Below are positions 37,346 to 47,601 of a DNA stretch of 64,000 bases, in pieces; position 1 is the stretch's first letter, and the number at the start of each line of letters is the position of its first letter. Source of the DNA: Betaproteobacteria bacterium (GTDB taxonomy: Bacteria; Pseudomonadota; Gammaproteobacteria; Burkholderiales; Casimicrobiaceae); the NCBI GenBank assembly GCA_016720425.1, contig JADKKQ010000008.1:186001-250000 (forward strand). The letters are read 5' to 3'. Under the pieces are notes generated by a model that saw nothing but the letters and a program-made list of their open reading frames with translations, had not been told where the DNA came from and ran no database searches. A program made the translations under genes and the position numbers.

Positions 37346-38950
37346 TCAGGCCTCTTTTTCGGTCATTGTGGCCGGAACGCCGGCCCCTTCCAGGGTGAAC
37401 CGGAACTGGGCGCCCGGTCCCTTGGGCAGCAGTTCGAGCGCGCCGCCGTTGGCATCGGCGAGTTCGCGCGCGATGTAGAGCCCGAGTCCCGTGCCTCCGG
37501 GGCGCGTGGTGAAGAACGGTTCGAAGATCTGACCGCGCCGGTCGGCGGGAATGCCCGGGCCGTCGTCGGCGAGCTCGCAGATCACGGCGTCGCCCATGTA
37601 CCCGGCGCGGGCGGAGATGCGGATGCTTCCCGGCTTGTGCTGGCAGTGCTGCCACGCGTTGCGGATGAGGTTCCAGGTGATCTGGTTGAGGTGTCCGCGG
37701 TCGAAGCTGATGGTGAGTTCCGCGGGAACGTGCAGCGTGATCGCGCCGGGTGGCATCTTCTCGGCCTGCATGATCTCCTCGGTCATCGCCGCGAGGAACT
37801 CGCGCAGCTCGATCGGCTCCGGCTGCTGGCGATCCCGGCGATTGAGGGCAAGGATCTCGCCGACGATGCGGTCGATCCGCTTGGTGTTGTTGCGGATCAT
37901 CTTGAGCAATCGCTGGCCCTCGGGCGCCACGGCACCGTCCTCGTCGAGCAGCTGCGCCGCCTGGTTGATGGCGGACAGCGGATTGCGCACCTCGTGCGCG
38001 ATGCTGGCGGTGAGGCGTCCCATGGCCGCGAGCTTCATCTGCTGCGCCTCCGCCTGCGCGCGGCCCAGGTCCTCGAGATAGATCAGCGTGCCGCCGTTCA
38101 GTCCGAAGCCGATCCGGACCAGGCGCACGTTCAGCAGCCGCTGCGTCGACTCGACCTTGAACGGGGGCAGCGGCTCGGCGACGTTCTCCTGCCAGCGCCG
38201 CCAGTAGTCGTGCAGGGTCGAGGAGAACTCGGCAGGCGCATGCCGCCGCGCATCCGGCCGAAACCGCCCAGCCAAGCGGGTGACCTGCGCGTTGTGGCCG
38301 CGCACGACGCCGTTGAGGTCGACGACCAGCACGCCGTCCTGCATGTCCTGGATGATCAGCCGGTTCAGGTGATCGAGGTTGGCGACGTCGATGCCGCGCT
38401 GGGCCGCGAGGTCTTCGGAAGCCTTGGTGTAGCGACCGAGGGCTACGGCGATGCCGATGGTCGTGAAGTAGCCGAAACCGATGAGGCCGGTCTGGAAGAC
38501 CTGCGCGCCGCATGATCTGGCCTTCGAACAGGCGCACGATGTCGAGGCCGAGGAGGACCAGCGTGGCCAGTGCCGCGTGGAAGAACGCGATGCGGGTGCG
38601 CAACAGCCAGCCGCTCGCCGCCAGCTGCGGGAACAGCAGGATCGGCAGCGAGCCCCCGGACGGGCCGCCGGCGATCATGACCATGGCCACGAAGATCACG
38701 TCGCCGGCGAGCAGCACCGAGACCAGGATCGGCAGCGGCAGCAGCAGGCGCTCGCGCTGGATCCACCAGAACGTGACGAGGCCGAAGGAAAAGTAGAACA
38801 CCGACGCGGTGACGAAGGCCTGCGGTGCCGGAATCTGCAGCGTGCGCAGGTCGAGCAGCAACGCCGTGCCGAGGAGGACCGCGCCGCAGACGGCACGGTA
38901 GAGGCCGACGATCCAGAGAATGCGCCGTTCCAGTCGCTGCCCACCATTCG
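37346..38950 (-). CDS. pilS: sensor histidine kinase PilS (frameshifted)
   Basis: The membrane sensor partner of PilR. The intact 3' frame encodes a PAS domain (MQDGVLVVDLNGVVRGHNAQ), the His-box SIAHEVRNPLSAINQAAQLL and the HATPase motifs NLIRNAWQH, DDGPGIPADRRGQIFEPFFTT and GGTGLGLYIA. Upstream of about 38508 the reading must change frame: the N-terminal six-helix region (RILWIVGLYRAVCGAVLLG, VFYFSFGLVTFWWIQRERLL, LLGLDIVRLFEGQIMRR) is one frame over. A single-base error in CTGCGCGCCGCATGATC would explain it. The start codon could not be placed because the upstream sequence is also frame-damaged. Confidence 0.85.
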
Positions 38951-38979
38951 TGGGCGCCGGCGCCGGCAGCGGCGGGCGA

Positions 38980-39266
38980 AGCGAGGCGGACGGTAGGAGG
39001 TGAACTCGCCGGTGCGGACGACGCGGCTCCAGCGCCGCTTGCTGCAGTCGGGATCGCCGCAAGCGGCCCCGTCGGTCCAAGCGGCCTCGGCTCGGCGCGA
39101 AGCGCCGCAGCGGCTGCAGCGCACGCGTCCCCTCGACGCGCGGGGGCGGTTCGCGTTCCTTCTGGCGCGCGTCCTCGGCGCGCTTCCGGGCCTTCGCGGT
39201 GTTGAGCAGGCGCAAGCCGAGGAGGACTGCGAACACCACCACCAGCCAGAAGATGATCTTGCTCAT
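38980..39266 (-). CDS. PP0621-type small membrane protein with Cys motif (frameshifted)
   Basis: It starts with ATG at 39266 (overlapping the preceding stop as ATGA) and encodes one N-terminal helix, KIIFWLVVVFAVLLGLRLL, then a basic/acidic linker. Near 39120 the frame must change to give MRCSRCGASRRAEAAW and CGDPDCSKRRW, a CxxC...C Cys motif like that of PP0621 family proteins, which often precede pilS. The 3' end cannot be fixed because of the frame damage. Function unknown. Confidence 0.45.
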
Positions 39267-40695
39267 GCCTTCCTTGCCTGCGCGAGCACCTTGCCCGGAT
39301 TGAGGATGCCCAGGGGATCGAGCGCGGTCTTCACGCGCCGCATGAGTTCGAGCTCGATTTCGCTCTTGTAGCGGACGAGCTCCTCGCGCTTCAGCTGCCC
39401 GATGCCGTGCTCGGCGCTGATGCTGCCGCCGTGGCGCCGCCACCAGGTCGTGGACGATGCGATTCGCGGCCGCGGGCGCGGGCCATGAACGTCTCGGCGG
39501 TTCGGCTTCCGGGGCCGGCCGGGTTGTAATGAAGATTGCCGTCCCCAGATGGCCGAAGGTGACCAGGCGCACGCCGGGAAGGCCGCCTGCAGCGCCGCCG
39601 CCGCCTCGGCGAGGAACGCCGGTATCGACGACACCGGCGGCGAGATGTCGTGCTTGATGTTGGGTCCCTCGCGCCGCTGCGCCTCGGCGATGTTCTCGCG
39701 CAGCTGCCACAGCGCAGCGGCCTGTTCGCCGGACTGCGCCACCGTGGCGTCGCGGGCCGTGCCCTCGTCCAGCACCGCCGCCAGCGCCTCCTCGACCATC
39801 GTCGCGACCGGTGCGTCCAGGGGCACTGTCGTCGGCCTCGATGAGCGCATACCAGGGATGGCCCGGCAGCGGATCGGGCAGGCGGGGCAGGTGCTTGCGC
39901 GACAGCGCCAGCGACAGCGCCGACATCAGCTCGAAACCGACCAGCCGGTCGCCCAGGCCCTGCTTCAGCCCGCCCAGCAGGGCGACCGCCGCGGGGGGTC
40001 GGCAACCGCGACCAGCGCGGTGGCGCGCACGCGCGGCGCGGCGAACAGCTTCAGCACCGCCGCCGTGACCACGCCCAGCGTGCCTTCGGCGCCGATGAAC
40101 AGCTGCTTCAGATCGTAGCCAGTGTTGTCCTTGCGCAGGCCGCGCAGCCCGTTCCAGACGCTGCCGTCGGCGAGCACGACTTCGAGGCCCAGCACCAGTT
40201 CGCGGGCGTTGCCGAAACGCAGGACCGCGGTGCCACCCGCGTTGGTCGCCATGTTGCCGCCGATGGTGCAACCTGCCCTCCGCGGCGAGGGAGAGCGGGA
40301 AGTAGAGTCCGGCCTCGGCTGCCGCCTGCTGGACCGCCGCCAGCGTCATGCCGGCCTCACGGTCAGCGTGGCGTTCTCGGCATCGACGGCGCGCACGCGA
40401 TCAGGCGGACCAGCGAGAGGAGCACGGCATCGCCGCTGGCGTCCGGCGTCCGCCGCCGCAGTGCCCGGTGTTGCCGCCCTGCGCCACCTCACCGCGGTTT
40501 CGGCTTCGGCGCAGGCCTGCACGACCGCAGCGACCTCGGCGGTCGAGCCGGGACGCGCGATCGCCAGCGCCCGGCCGTGGAAGCGGCCGCGCCAGTCGGT
40601 GAGGTAGGGAGCGGTGTCGGCGGCGGCCGTGAGGACCTGCGCTGTGCCGACGGCCGCTCGAGCCGCGCCCGCAGGGTTGCGCGTTTGTCCGTCAT
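39263..40695 (-). pseudogene. FAD-linked oxidase, glycolate/D-lactate dehydrogenase (GlcD) type, multiple frameshifts
   Basis: Fragments in all three minus frames assemble into one FAD_binding_4 protein of about 470 residues. From the N-terminus: MTDKRATLRARL (ATG 40695), VLTAAADTAPYLTDWRGRFHG and ARPGSTAEVAAVVQACAEA; then ATNAGGTAVLRFGNARELVLG and DNTGYDLKQLFIGAEGTLGVVTAA; the middle YALIEADD; and the C-terminal SAEHGIGQLKREELVRYKS and ALDPLGILNPGKVL. The SAEHGIG motif marks the GlcD/D-lactate dehydrogenase group. At least five frame changes are needed. Given the same damage in all neighbouring genes, sequencing error is the likely cause. Confidence 0.75.
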
Positions 40696-40786
40696 GGACC
40701 ACGATAATAGCGAAAACGCCGGTCCACCGCATCGGCGGCAAGGTGTTGACCGTCATTTGGCGGCAGCAAACAGCCCAGGAGTCCCG

Positions 40787-41188
40787 ATGAGCCAGTCTCC
40801 GTCCGATTCGAACCCTTCCTCGGGCATGCCGTTCACGCCGCAGGATGCCCTCGATTTCATGCAGAAGATGTGGAACCCGTTCGGCGTCCCGGTGCCGGGA
40901 TTCGCGCCGGGCGCCGTCGCGCCCGGGGCACCGGGAGCGGCGGCGGGCCTAGCCGGAATGCCCGGAGGGCTGCCGTTTCCGCATCCCGCGGCGATGTTCG
41001 CGGCGATCGACCCGAAGGAAGTGCAGCGGAAGATCGACGAGCTGCGGGTCATCGAAGGCTGGCTGCAGATGAGCCTCAACCTGATGCAGATGAGCATCAA
41101 GACGATGGAACTGCAGGTGGCTTCGCTGGAAGCGCTGCGCGGCGGCGGTGCCGGCGAAGACAAGCCGGCCGGCGGCCGGCGCAAATAG
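40787..41188 (+). CDS. PhaM-like PHA granule-associated regulatory protein
   Basis: A 133-residue protein with an N-terminal amphipathic segment (DALDFMQKMWNPFGVP), a Pro/Gly/Ala-rich linker and a C-terminal coiled coil: KEVQRKIDELRVIEGWLQMS and MSIKTMELQVASLEAL. The KI.ELR..E.WL pattern is that of PhaM, which activates PHA synthase and links granules to the nucleoid in Ralstonia; the basic DNA-binding C-terminus of PhaM is short here (GGRRK). CCAGGAG precedes the ATG at 40787. phaC is 30 kb away. Confidence 0.7.
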   Translation: MSQSPSDSNPSSGMPFTPQDALDFMQKMWNPFGVPVPGFAPGAVAPGAPGAAAGLAGMPGGLPFPHPAAMFAAIDPKEVQRKIDELRVIEGWLQMSLNLMQMSIKTMELQVASLEALRGGGAGEDKPAGGRRK

Positions 41189-41247
41189 ATACCCGCCCGG
41201 CACGAAGCAATCGGCCTCGCGACCGGCCGCAAGTCAGGAGACGCACG

Positions 41248-41890
41248 ATGGAACTCGTTACCACCGCCTTCGCCACCGGGGCACCGATCCCGGCGGAATA
41301 CGCCTTCGGCACCGTCGACCCGGTGCGGCACGTGGCGCTGTCGGGCAACCGCAACCCTGACTTCGCCTGGCGAGGTGTGCCGGCGCGGGCGAGAGTCGCT
41401 GGGCTGATCTGCCACGACCGGACGTTCCGTCGCGCGGCGACGACGTCAACCAGGAAGGCCGCACGGTCCCCGCCACGCTGCCGCGGTTTCGACTTCTTCC
41501 ACGCCGGTGCTGGTCGATCTTCCGCCCGACACGCCCGCGATTGCACGGGGCGGAGTTCGTCCGGCATCACGCCGCGCGGCAAGCCTGGACCGCATGCCGC
41601 GCACGGCGCGCGCCACGGACTCAACGACTACACCGGCTGGTTTGCCGGCGACAAGGACGGGCGGCAGCAGCTACTACGGTTACGACGGTCCCGCCGTCCG
41701 CCCTAGGAACGAGAGCTTCCTGCATCACTACGCCGCCTCTTCACGCTCACGCGCTCGACGTGGCGCGGCTCGACGTTGCGGGGCGTTCACCGGGCGCAGG
41801 CGCGGGCCGCGCTGGCGGAGCCACGTCCTGGCGGAAGCGTCCACGCAGGCATCTACACGCTGAATCCCGCCGTCGCGCTCCCGCGCCTAG
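41248..41890 (+). pseudogene. YbhB/YbcL-type PEBP family protein, multiple frameshifts
   Basis: A phosphatidylethanolamine-binding (Raf kinase inhibitor-like) protein whose pieces are spread over three frames. They are FATGAPIPAEYAFGTVDP and SGNRNPDFAWRGVPA at the start, FDFFH and LVDLPPDTPAIA, then GLNDYTGWFAGD, SYYGYDGP, and near the end HALDVARLDVAG, AQARAALAE and HAGIYTLNP. The expected length of about 200 residues fits 41248-41890. TCAGGAG precedes the ATG. At least four frame changes are needed. Confidence 0.75.
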
Positions 41891-41909
41891 ACGAGGAGGC
41901 CCGCCAGGT

Positions 41910-43743
41910 TCAGCGGCAATCGGCGCTGCGCGGTGGGTCGGGCGGCGTGCGCCCGCCCAGCCACGCGGCGCGATGCTGGCGTGCTGTCGTGTCTGCGGCG
42001 TCGTCGAGCTCGAGCCAGGCCGTGTCGGCCGGCGCCGGTGCCAGCGTGAGCGCGACGACGATAGTTCGTCGCGCCGGAACGCGTGCACGGCGACTTGTCG
42101 CCCGGCCTGCCGTTCGCGCACCGGGCGCTCCAGTCCGCGCCGCTCGCGCGCAGCCCATCGACTGCGACCGCATCGCCCGGCCGCCAGCCCGGCCCGTTCC
42201 GCAAGGGTCCGGCGTTGAACACGTGCGGCAGCGCCGTCCTCCGCCGTGCCCCCCTGGAAACCGGGCGCCGGGCCAGACGCGCGGCGCGGTCGTCGTCGTC
42301 TTGCCCTGGAGCCGTGCCTCCGCGGTCGCTACCGCCGGCGCGGCGCGGGCAGGGCCAGGCGGACGCCGACCATCTGCAGCAGCTCGGCCAGCGGCAGGTC
42401 ATCGGTGCCGTCGACGAGCGGGCGAAGAAGTCGCCGAGATCCCGGCCGGCAGCGTCGCGGCGAGGCGCCTGGATGCCGTCCTCCGGGACGCCGATGCCCT
42501 GCCGGCCGTAGTCGTGCCACAGCGCGCGCATCAGCGCGTCGAGCGACGATCCGGCGGCGCGCAGCGTGAGATCGAGCGCGAGAGCGACCAGCGCCCTTGG
42601 TGTAGTAGCTCACGACCGCATTGGGCGTGTTCTCGTCGTGGCGGTAGTACTTGATCCACGCGTCGAACGACGACTCGGCGACGCTCTGGTCGCTGCCGAC
42701 CGGGCACGCGGAGCACCGCGGTGACGGTGCGGCCGAGGAGCTCCGGAGTTAGCTGTCCACGCCGATCACGCCGCTGCGCGAACCAGGGCGAGGTCGTCGT
42801 AATAGGAGGTGATGCCCTCGACGCCCACAGCTGCCGCGTGTAGCTTTCGCGGGCGAGGTCGTAGGGCACGAACGCCGCGGGCTTGATGCGCTTGACGTTC
42901 CAGCTGTGGAAGTACTCGTGACTCGCGAGCCCGAGGAAGCCGCGGTAGCCGTCGGTGACGCGCTCCACCCCCGGCTGCGGCAGCTCGCTGCGGCGCGCAG
43001 AGCAGGCTGGTGCTGGCGCGGTGCTCGAGGCCGCCGTAGCCGTCGCCGACGGCCGCGACCTGGAACAGGTAGCGCTCGAACGGCGCGCGGCTGCCGGGCG
43101 CGCCGCCGAAGAGATCGATCTGCCACTGGCATATGAGGGCCAGATCGCGCGCGAGACGCGGGGTCGCCGCGATGGCGCCCGCTGACGACGACGTCGTGGA
43201 CGACGCCCCGGCTTCGAACGAGACGGCGCGAAAGTGGCGATCTCCGACCGGGTGGTCGACCAGCTCGTCGTAGTCGGCGGCGCGTAGCGTCCGTAGCCGA
43301 ATTTCAGCGCCGTCGCGCGGCAGCGTCATCGCCACCCGCCAGCGCGCCAGGCGTCCCGGCGGCGCGGCGATCTCGACCTCGCAGGCCGCGTGCGCACGCC
43401 GTCGGGGCACAGAAAGACCGCGGTGCCGTTGAAGTAGCCGCAGCTGGCGTCGAGGTAGGCGGTCGCGCACCGAGAGATCTAGCGTACACGTGGCGACGAC
43501 GGTCAGCGGCCCGCGCAGGGGCCGCGCGCCAGGTAGTCTGGCCCGTTCACGATTGGCAACGGCGCCGTCAGGACCCTCCGCGCGCACGGCGACGAAGTGA
43601 CGCGCGAATTCACGGATCAGGTAGCTGCCGGGAATCCACGACGGCAGCCGGAAGCGCTGGCCATCGATCGCCGGAGCGTCGACCGTGCAACGCACCTCGA
43701 ACAGGTGCGCATGGGGGTCAGAGGGCACGATCCGGTAGCGCAC
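41910..43743 (-). pseudogene. M61 family glycyl aminopeptidase-like metallopeptidase with PDZ domain, multiple frameshifts
   Basis: The N-terminal domain is readable from the GTG at 43743 (FRLPSWIPGSYLIREFARHF). The catalytic zinc motif appears in another frame as SHEYFHSWNVKRIKPAAFVP (HExxH within the M61-specific HEYFHxWN). The C-terminal part has a PDZ-like DAVAVDGLRASGADW segment and LELDDAADTTARQHRAAWLGG at the end. Total length of about 600 residues matches the family. Many frame changes are needed, as in its neighbours. It converges on the PEBP gene. Confidence 0.75.
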
Positions 43744-43931
43744 CGTGGCGGATGTCGAGGGGTCTAGTCAGGCATATCAGGAGCCGATCGATCTTGGCCG
43801 CGCCGCAGCGGTTGCCCGAGCGGGACCATTGCAGCGCGCGCACGGGTACAGCGGGAACGCAACGTCGCGTATCGGCGGAGTCAGCCGCTCCGCCCCGCAT
43901 GGACGCGCGCACGGCGCCGAGCATCTCCAAC

Positions 43932-44007
43932 TGGCGCCCCGGAGACGAATCGAACGTCCGACCTGCCCCTTAGGAGGGGGCTGCTCTATCCACTGAGCTA
44001 CCGGGGC
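43932..44007 (-). tRNA. tRNA-Arg (CCU)
   Basis: Minus-strand cloverleaf: acceptor GCCCCGG/CCGGGGC, D-stem GCTC/GAGC, anticodon stem GCCCC/GGGGC with loop CTCCTAA (anticodon CCU), T-arm with TTCGATT and an encoded 3' CCA. It reads AGG codons. Confidence 0.93.
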
Positions 44008-44080
44008 GCGTGGACGGATTTTACCGGATCGGCAGGATCGGCCTAAACTCGCGTCCAATCACAGGGCATCCGGGGCGTTC

Positions 44081-44774
44081 ATGCTGCAGCGATTGTTGGG
44101 GATACTGACGGTGGCCGACTGGGCCGCCGTCCTGCTGTTTCTTGTTGGCTGGACCGCCTACGGCTACTACGCCGACCGGGCGGCAAGCGGCTCGCGCGGC
44201 CTGCGCGGGATCACCCACGACTTCCGCCTGCACTGGGCGCGACAGATGGTGCGGCGCGACAACCGCATCGTCGATGCCGCGCTCACCGGCAACCTGATGA
44301 CCAGCGTGTCGTTTCTACGCCAACACGACCATCTACATCATCGCCGGGCTCATCGCCGTCGCCGGCACGCTGGACCGGATCATCAGCTTCACCGAGGAGT
44401 TGCCGTTCGCCCGCGCGCAGACCAAGGAGATGATCGAGGCCAAGGTGTTCCTGCTCACCGGCGTGTTCATCTTCGCCTACTTCAAGTTCACCTGGTGCCT
44501 GCGCCAGTTCAACTTCCTGTTGATACTGATCGGCAGCGCGCCGGACCGTGAATCGCCGGCCGAGGTGCTCGAACCCCACGCCGTCCGCTTCGGCACCGTC
44601 AACACGCTCGCCGGCGACGAGTTCAACCGCGGCATCCGGGCCTACTACTTCGGTTTTGCGGTGCTCGGCTGGTTCGTTCACCCGGCGCTGTTCATCGTGT
44701 TGACGAGCCTGATCCTGCTCATTCTGTGGCGCCGCGACTTTCACTCGAAGACGCTGCGCGCGCTCGCGACGTGA
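44081..44774 (+). CDS. DUF599 family membrane protein (one frameshift)
   Basis: The ATG at 44081 opens a membrane protein (WAAVLLFLVGWTAYGYYADRA, DNRIVDAALTGNLMTSVSF) that must shift one frame near 44312. There TTTCTACGCC should read TTC TAC GCC to continue YANTTIYIIAGLIAVAGTL and ELPFARAQTKEM. The second part has FIFAYFKFTWCLRQFNFLL, GDEFNRGIRAYYFGFAVLGW and three C-terminal helices. The pattern and length of about 230 residues match DUF599. Function unknown. Confidence 0.7.
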
Positions 44775-44882
44775 CGGTGGCCCGTGGCAGCCGGCGCGCC
44801 GGCGGGATCGGGCCCGTCGCGGACCGGCGCATGGGCCATGACGGCGGTGCCCGGCAGACCGCACCTCGGATCTGGAAGCGAG

Positions 44883-45587
44883 ATGCTGCCCTGGATCACG
44901 ATCGGATCGTCCTTTCCCCGGTGGAACAGGCGCTGGTCGAGCCCAACGGTCTGCTTGCGGCCGGCGACGACCTCACGCCCGAGCGCTTGCTGGACGCGTA
45001 TCGCCACGGCATCTTTCCCTGGTACGAAGCGGGGCAGCCGGTGCTGTGGTGGAGCCCGGACCCGCGCATGGTGCTGCCGGTCGAGGCGTTTCGCCTCCGG
45101 CGCTCGCTGGCCAAGGTGGTCCGCAACGGCGGGTTCGAGATCCGGGTGGACACCGCCTTTGCCGCCGTCATGCAGTGCTGTGCACGGTCGCCCGGCCCGG
45201 CCAGGACGGCACCTGGATCACGCCCGGCATCGTCGCGGCGTACGGCGGGCTGCACCGGCGGGGCCACGCGCACTCCATCGAGGCCTGGCGCGAGGGCAGG
45301 CTGGTCGGCGGGCTCTCTGGCGTCAGCATCGGGCGGATGTTCTTCGGCGAGTCGATGTTCGCACTGGAGCGTGACGCCTCCAAGGTGGCGCTCGCGCACC
45401 TGGTTACGATGCTGCGTGCCCGCGGCTTTCCGCTGATCGACTGCCAGCAGGAGACCAGGCATCTCGCGTCGGTCGGGGCGCGGCCCATTCCCGCGCGGTG
45501 TTTGCCGAGCGCGTCGCACGCTTGGTAGACTCGGGCGCGCCGCGCGATCCTGGGGAACCGCCGGCGGTGGAGGATGTGTTGGCGTGA
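44883..45587 (+). CDS. aat: leucyl/phenylalanyl-tRNA-protein transferase (frameshifted)
   Basis: This N-end-rule enzyme transfers Leu or Phe from tRNA to N-terminal Arg or Lys. The protein starts MLPWITIGSSFP (ATG 44883), continues in another frame with VEPNGLLAAGDDLTPERLLDAYRHGIFPWYEAGQPVLWWSPDPR, then in a third with DGTWITPGIVAAYGGLHRRG, VGGLSGVSIGRMFFGESMF and PLIDCQQETRHLASVGARPIPR. Frame changes are needed near 44920, 45180 and 45495. The final frame ends at 45587, overlapping the bpt start as GTGA. bpt is the usual neighbour. Confidence 0.85.
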
Positions 45588-46319
45588 CCAGGCTCAATGA
45601 CCTGCCGTTGGCGGCGCTGCAGTTCTATGCGACGGCGCCGTATCCGTGCAGCTACCTTCCGGACCGTTTGGCGCGATCCCAGGTCGCCACACCGAGCCAC
45701 CTCATCGACGGGCCGGTCTACAGCGAGCTCGTCCGGCTGGGCTTCCGTCGCAGCGGCGCGTTCACCTACCGGCCGCACTGCGATCACTGCCGCGCCTGCG
45801 TCCCGGTGCGCGTTCCGGTCGACGAGTTTCGACCGAACCGCAGTCAGCGCCGTTGCTGGAGCAAGCACGCGTCACTGGTGGTCACCGTGCGCGACCTGGC
45901 GTTCGTTCCCGAGCACTACGCGCTCTACCTGCGCTACCAGCGGCAGCGCCATCCCGGCGGCGGGATGGACGAGGACAGCCGGGAGCAGTACCAGCATTTT
46001 CTTCTGCACAGCAACGTGACCACCCAACTGCTCGAGTTTCACGAGGGCGGATCGTTGCGCATGGTGAGTCTGGTCGACCTGTTGTCCGACGGCATGTCCT
46101 CGGTCTACGTTCTACGAGCCGGAATTGCGGGGAGCGGGCCTAGGCACGTTCAACATACTGTGGCAAATACAACATTGCAGGCGAAGAGGATTGGCGCATC
46201 TGTACCTGGGGTATTGGATCGCGGACAGCCGGAAGATGGCGTATAAGGCCGCGTTTCGACCCACTCAGTGCTTGCTTGATGGCCGTTGGCAAGTATTGCC
46301 CGATCCCCAAGTGCCTTAA
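45584..46319 (+). CDS. bpt: aspartate/glutamate leucyltransferase (one frameshift)
   Basis: Bpt adds Leu to N-terminal Asp or Glu for N-end-rule degradation. From the GTG at 45584: FYATAPYPCSYLPDRLARSQ, GPVYSELVRLGFRRSGAFTYRPHCDHCRACVPVRVPV, HASLVVTVRD and YQHFLLHSNVTTQLLEF. Near 46108 GTCTACGTTCTACGAG must lose one base to continue FYEPELRGAGLGTFNILWQI, RRRGLAHLYLGYWIADSRKMAYKAAFRP and the stop at 46319. The last ~180 bp use AT-richer codons than the rest, so the composition change into the following island begins inside this gene. Confidence 0.88.
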
Positions 46320-46641
46320 GCAAAAGGGAAAAAGGGCGATCGGTGCCCGCTGAAACCCTTTGTTCGCCGTCAACATGTATGCTACAAACAACCGCAAGCG
46401 AAAACAAGAGAGAATGCAAAGATGAGGAAATTCCGTTAGTTATTTTGATTTAGCTCAACTGCGATCTAGATTCGAAACGGTTTGTTTGCCACAATGCTCC
46501 GAACGGCACTGGCGATCCTACCGCACTCAACCTGCAAATTGCTGACGCTTCAAGTCTGGCGCAACAAAGGATTGCACAGGGACAACTTTTTTGCGCAGTG
46601 CGCTTCGGTTTTGAATCAATAAGTAGATGCCCGGGGGGGAC
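46320..46641 (+). promoter_or_regulatory. intergenic region with candidate promoter of the rpfF-KS-ACP genes
   Basis: About 320 bp without a gene. TTGATT (46445-46450) and TAGATT (46467-46472) with a 16-bp spacer form a possible sigma-70 promoter with a leader of about 160 nt. The same -35 is part of TTGATTTAGCTCAA (46445-46458), a 9/10 match to the FNR/CRP-family palindrome TTGAT-N4-ATCAA. A G-rich stretch (CCGGGGGGGAC) just before 46642 may serve as ribosome-binding site. Confidence 0.35.
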
Positions 46642-47601
46642 ATGAATTCGATGCGATCGAATGTGCGACACGCGGCGGTATTGCGCCAATTCACTGAGAA
46701 CGCGGATGGCTCGATTCAGTTTGATATCTCTGGCGAACTTTCTTGTAGGTTTGAACCCGAGCCACAGATACTGTGGTCGCGCATGACGCCGGTCGGAATT
46801 CCTTGCTTCACGCCAGGACTTTTGCGGGATATGGAACGGGCGAGTCAGGTCGTAGAAAGTTATTTCTCGGCATCTGTCGCGGACGATTCGCTCGGATACC
46901 TCGTACTCACGTCCGGCGTTCCTCGTGTCTTCAATCTCGGTGGCGATTTCGGCGGCTTTCTTCAACACATCGCGACGCAAGATCGGACTGCGTTGAGTGA
47001 CTATGCGCGGACCGCGATCAACGTCATCTATCGCAATTACGTCTGCCACAACCTTCGCGGGGTGACGACAGTCGCACTTCTTGAAGGTGATGCCCTTGGC
47101 GGCGGATTCGAATGTGCGTTGTCTTGCGATGTCGTAATTGCCGAGCGTCATGTCAAGTGCGGGTTTCCGGAAGTACTCTTCGACATGTTTCCGGGAATGG
47201 GTGCCCTGTCCTTTCTGTCTCGCCGGTGCAGTCGAGCGGTTGTGCAGGAAGTCACCCGGTCTGGGAGGCAGTTCACTGCTGATGAACTGCTGGCAATGGG
47301 CGTGATCGATCTAGTTGTTGATACCGGCGGCGGTGCTGATGCAGTCCGCAATTTGGTCCAACGCAGGCGCGGGCAACGGCATGGCCATCAAGCGATGAAT
47401 GCAGTCGATCGAATGCTTCGTCCAGTGACGTTGCAGGAGTTGTATGACGTCGTTGCACTTTGGGTCAGTGCCGCAATATCCCTGCCGATACGCGGTCAAG
47501 ATTGGATGCGTAGAGTGCACTCGCAGCAGTTGAGGGCGTTTGGTCTGGTATCTGACCCCCCAGGTGCAGTAGTTCGCCCAATATCTGCCGCGTCAGGATG
47601 A
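46642..47601 (+). CDS. rpfF: RpfF-like crotonase, DSF-family signal synthase
   Basis: A 319-residue crotonase-fold protein. RpfF enzymes dehydrate 3-hydroxyacyl-ACP and release the cis-2-unsaturated fatty acid signal as a thioesterase. The RpfF hallmarks are EGDALGGGFECALSCDV and CGFPEVLFDMFPGMGALSF. Glu157 and Glu177 (counting from the ATG at 46642) are 20 residues apart, as are the catalytic pair Glu141/Glu161 of Xanthomonas RpfF. An upstream in-frame ATG at 46627 is possible, but the G-rich ribosome site favours 46642. The stop overlaps the ketosynthase start as ATGA. Classification as DSF synthase rather than generic enoyl-CoA hydratase is supported by the FPGMGA motif and the RpfC-like gene nearby. 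Confidence 0.78.
   Translation: MNSMRSNVRHAAVLRQFTENADGSIQFDISGELSCRFEPEPQILWSRMTPVGIPCFTPGLLRDMERASQVVESYFSASVADDSLGYLVLTSGVPRVFNLGGDFGGFLQHIATQDRTALSDYARTAINVIYRNYVCHNLRGVTTVALLEGDALGGGFECALSCDVVIAERHVKCGFPEVLFDMFPGMGALSFLSRRCSRAVVQEVTRSGRQFTADELLAMGVIDLVVDTGGGADAVRNLVQRRRGQRHGHQAMNAVDRMLRPVTLQELYDVVALWVSAAISLPIRGQDWMRRVHSQQLRAFGLVSDPPGAVVRPISAASG

Noticed and set aside
37089..40349. Very long open frame on the minus strand spanning pilR/pilS/PP0621/FAD oxidase
   Set aside because: It is a composite: parts coincide with frameshifted real genes and the rest is the GC-driven absence of stops in a shadow frame.
43932..46320. tRNA-Arg as attachment site of the low-GC island
   Set aside because: The tRNA is 2 kb from the composition border, no duplicate of its 3' end was seen beyond the island, and no integrase is present.
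46450..47151. 233-codon open frame antisense to rpfF
   Set aside because: No recognisable domain, no ribosome site, and it overlaps a well-supported gene with catalytic residues on the other strand.
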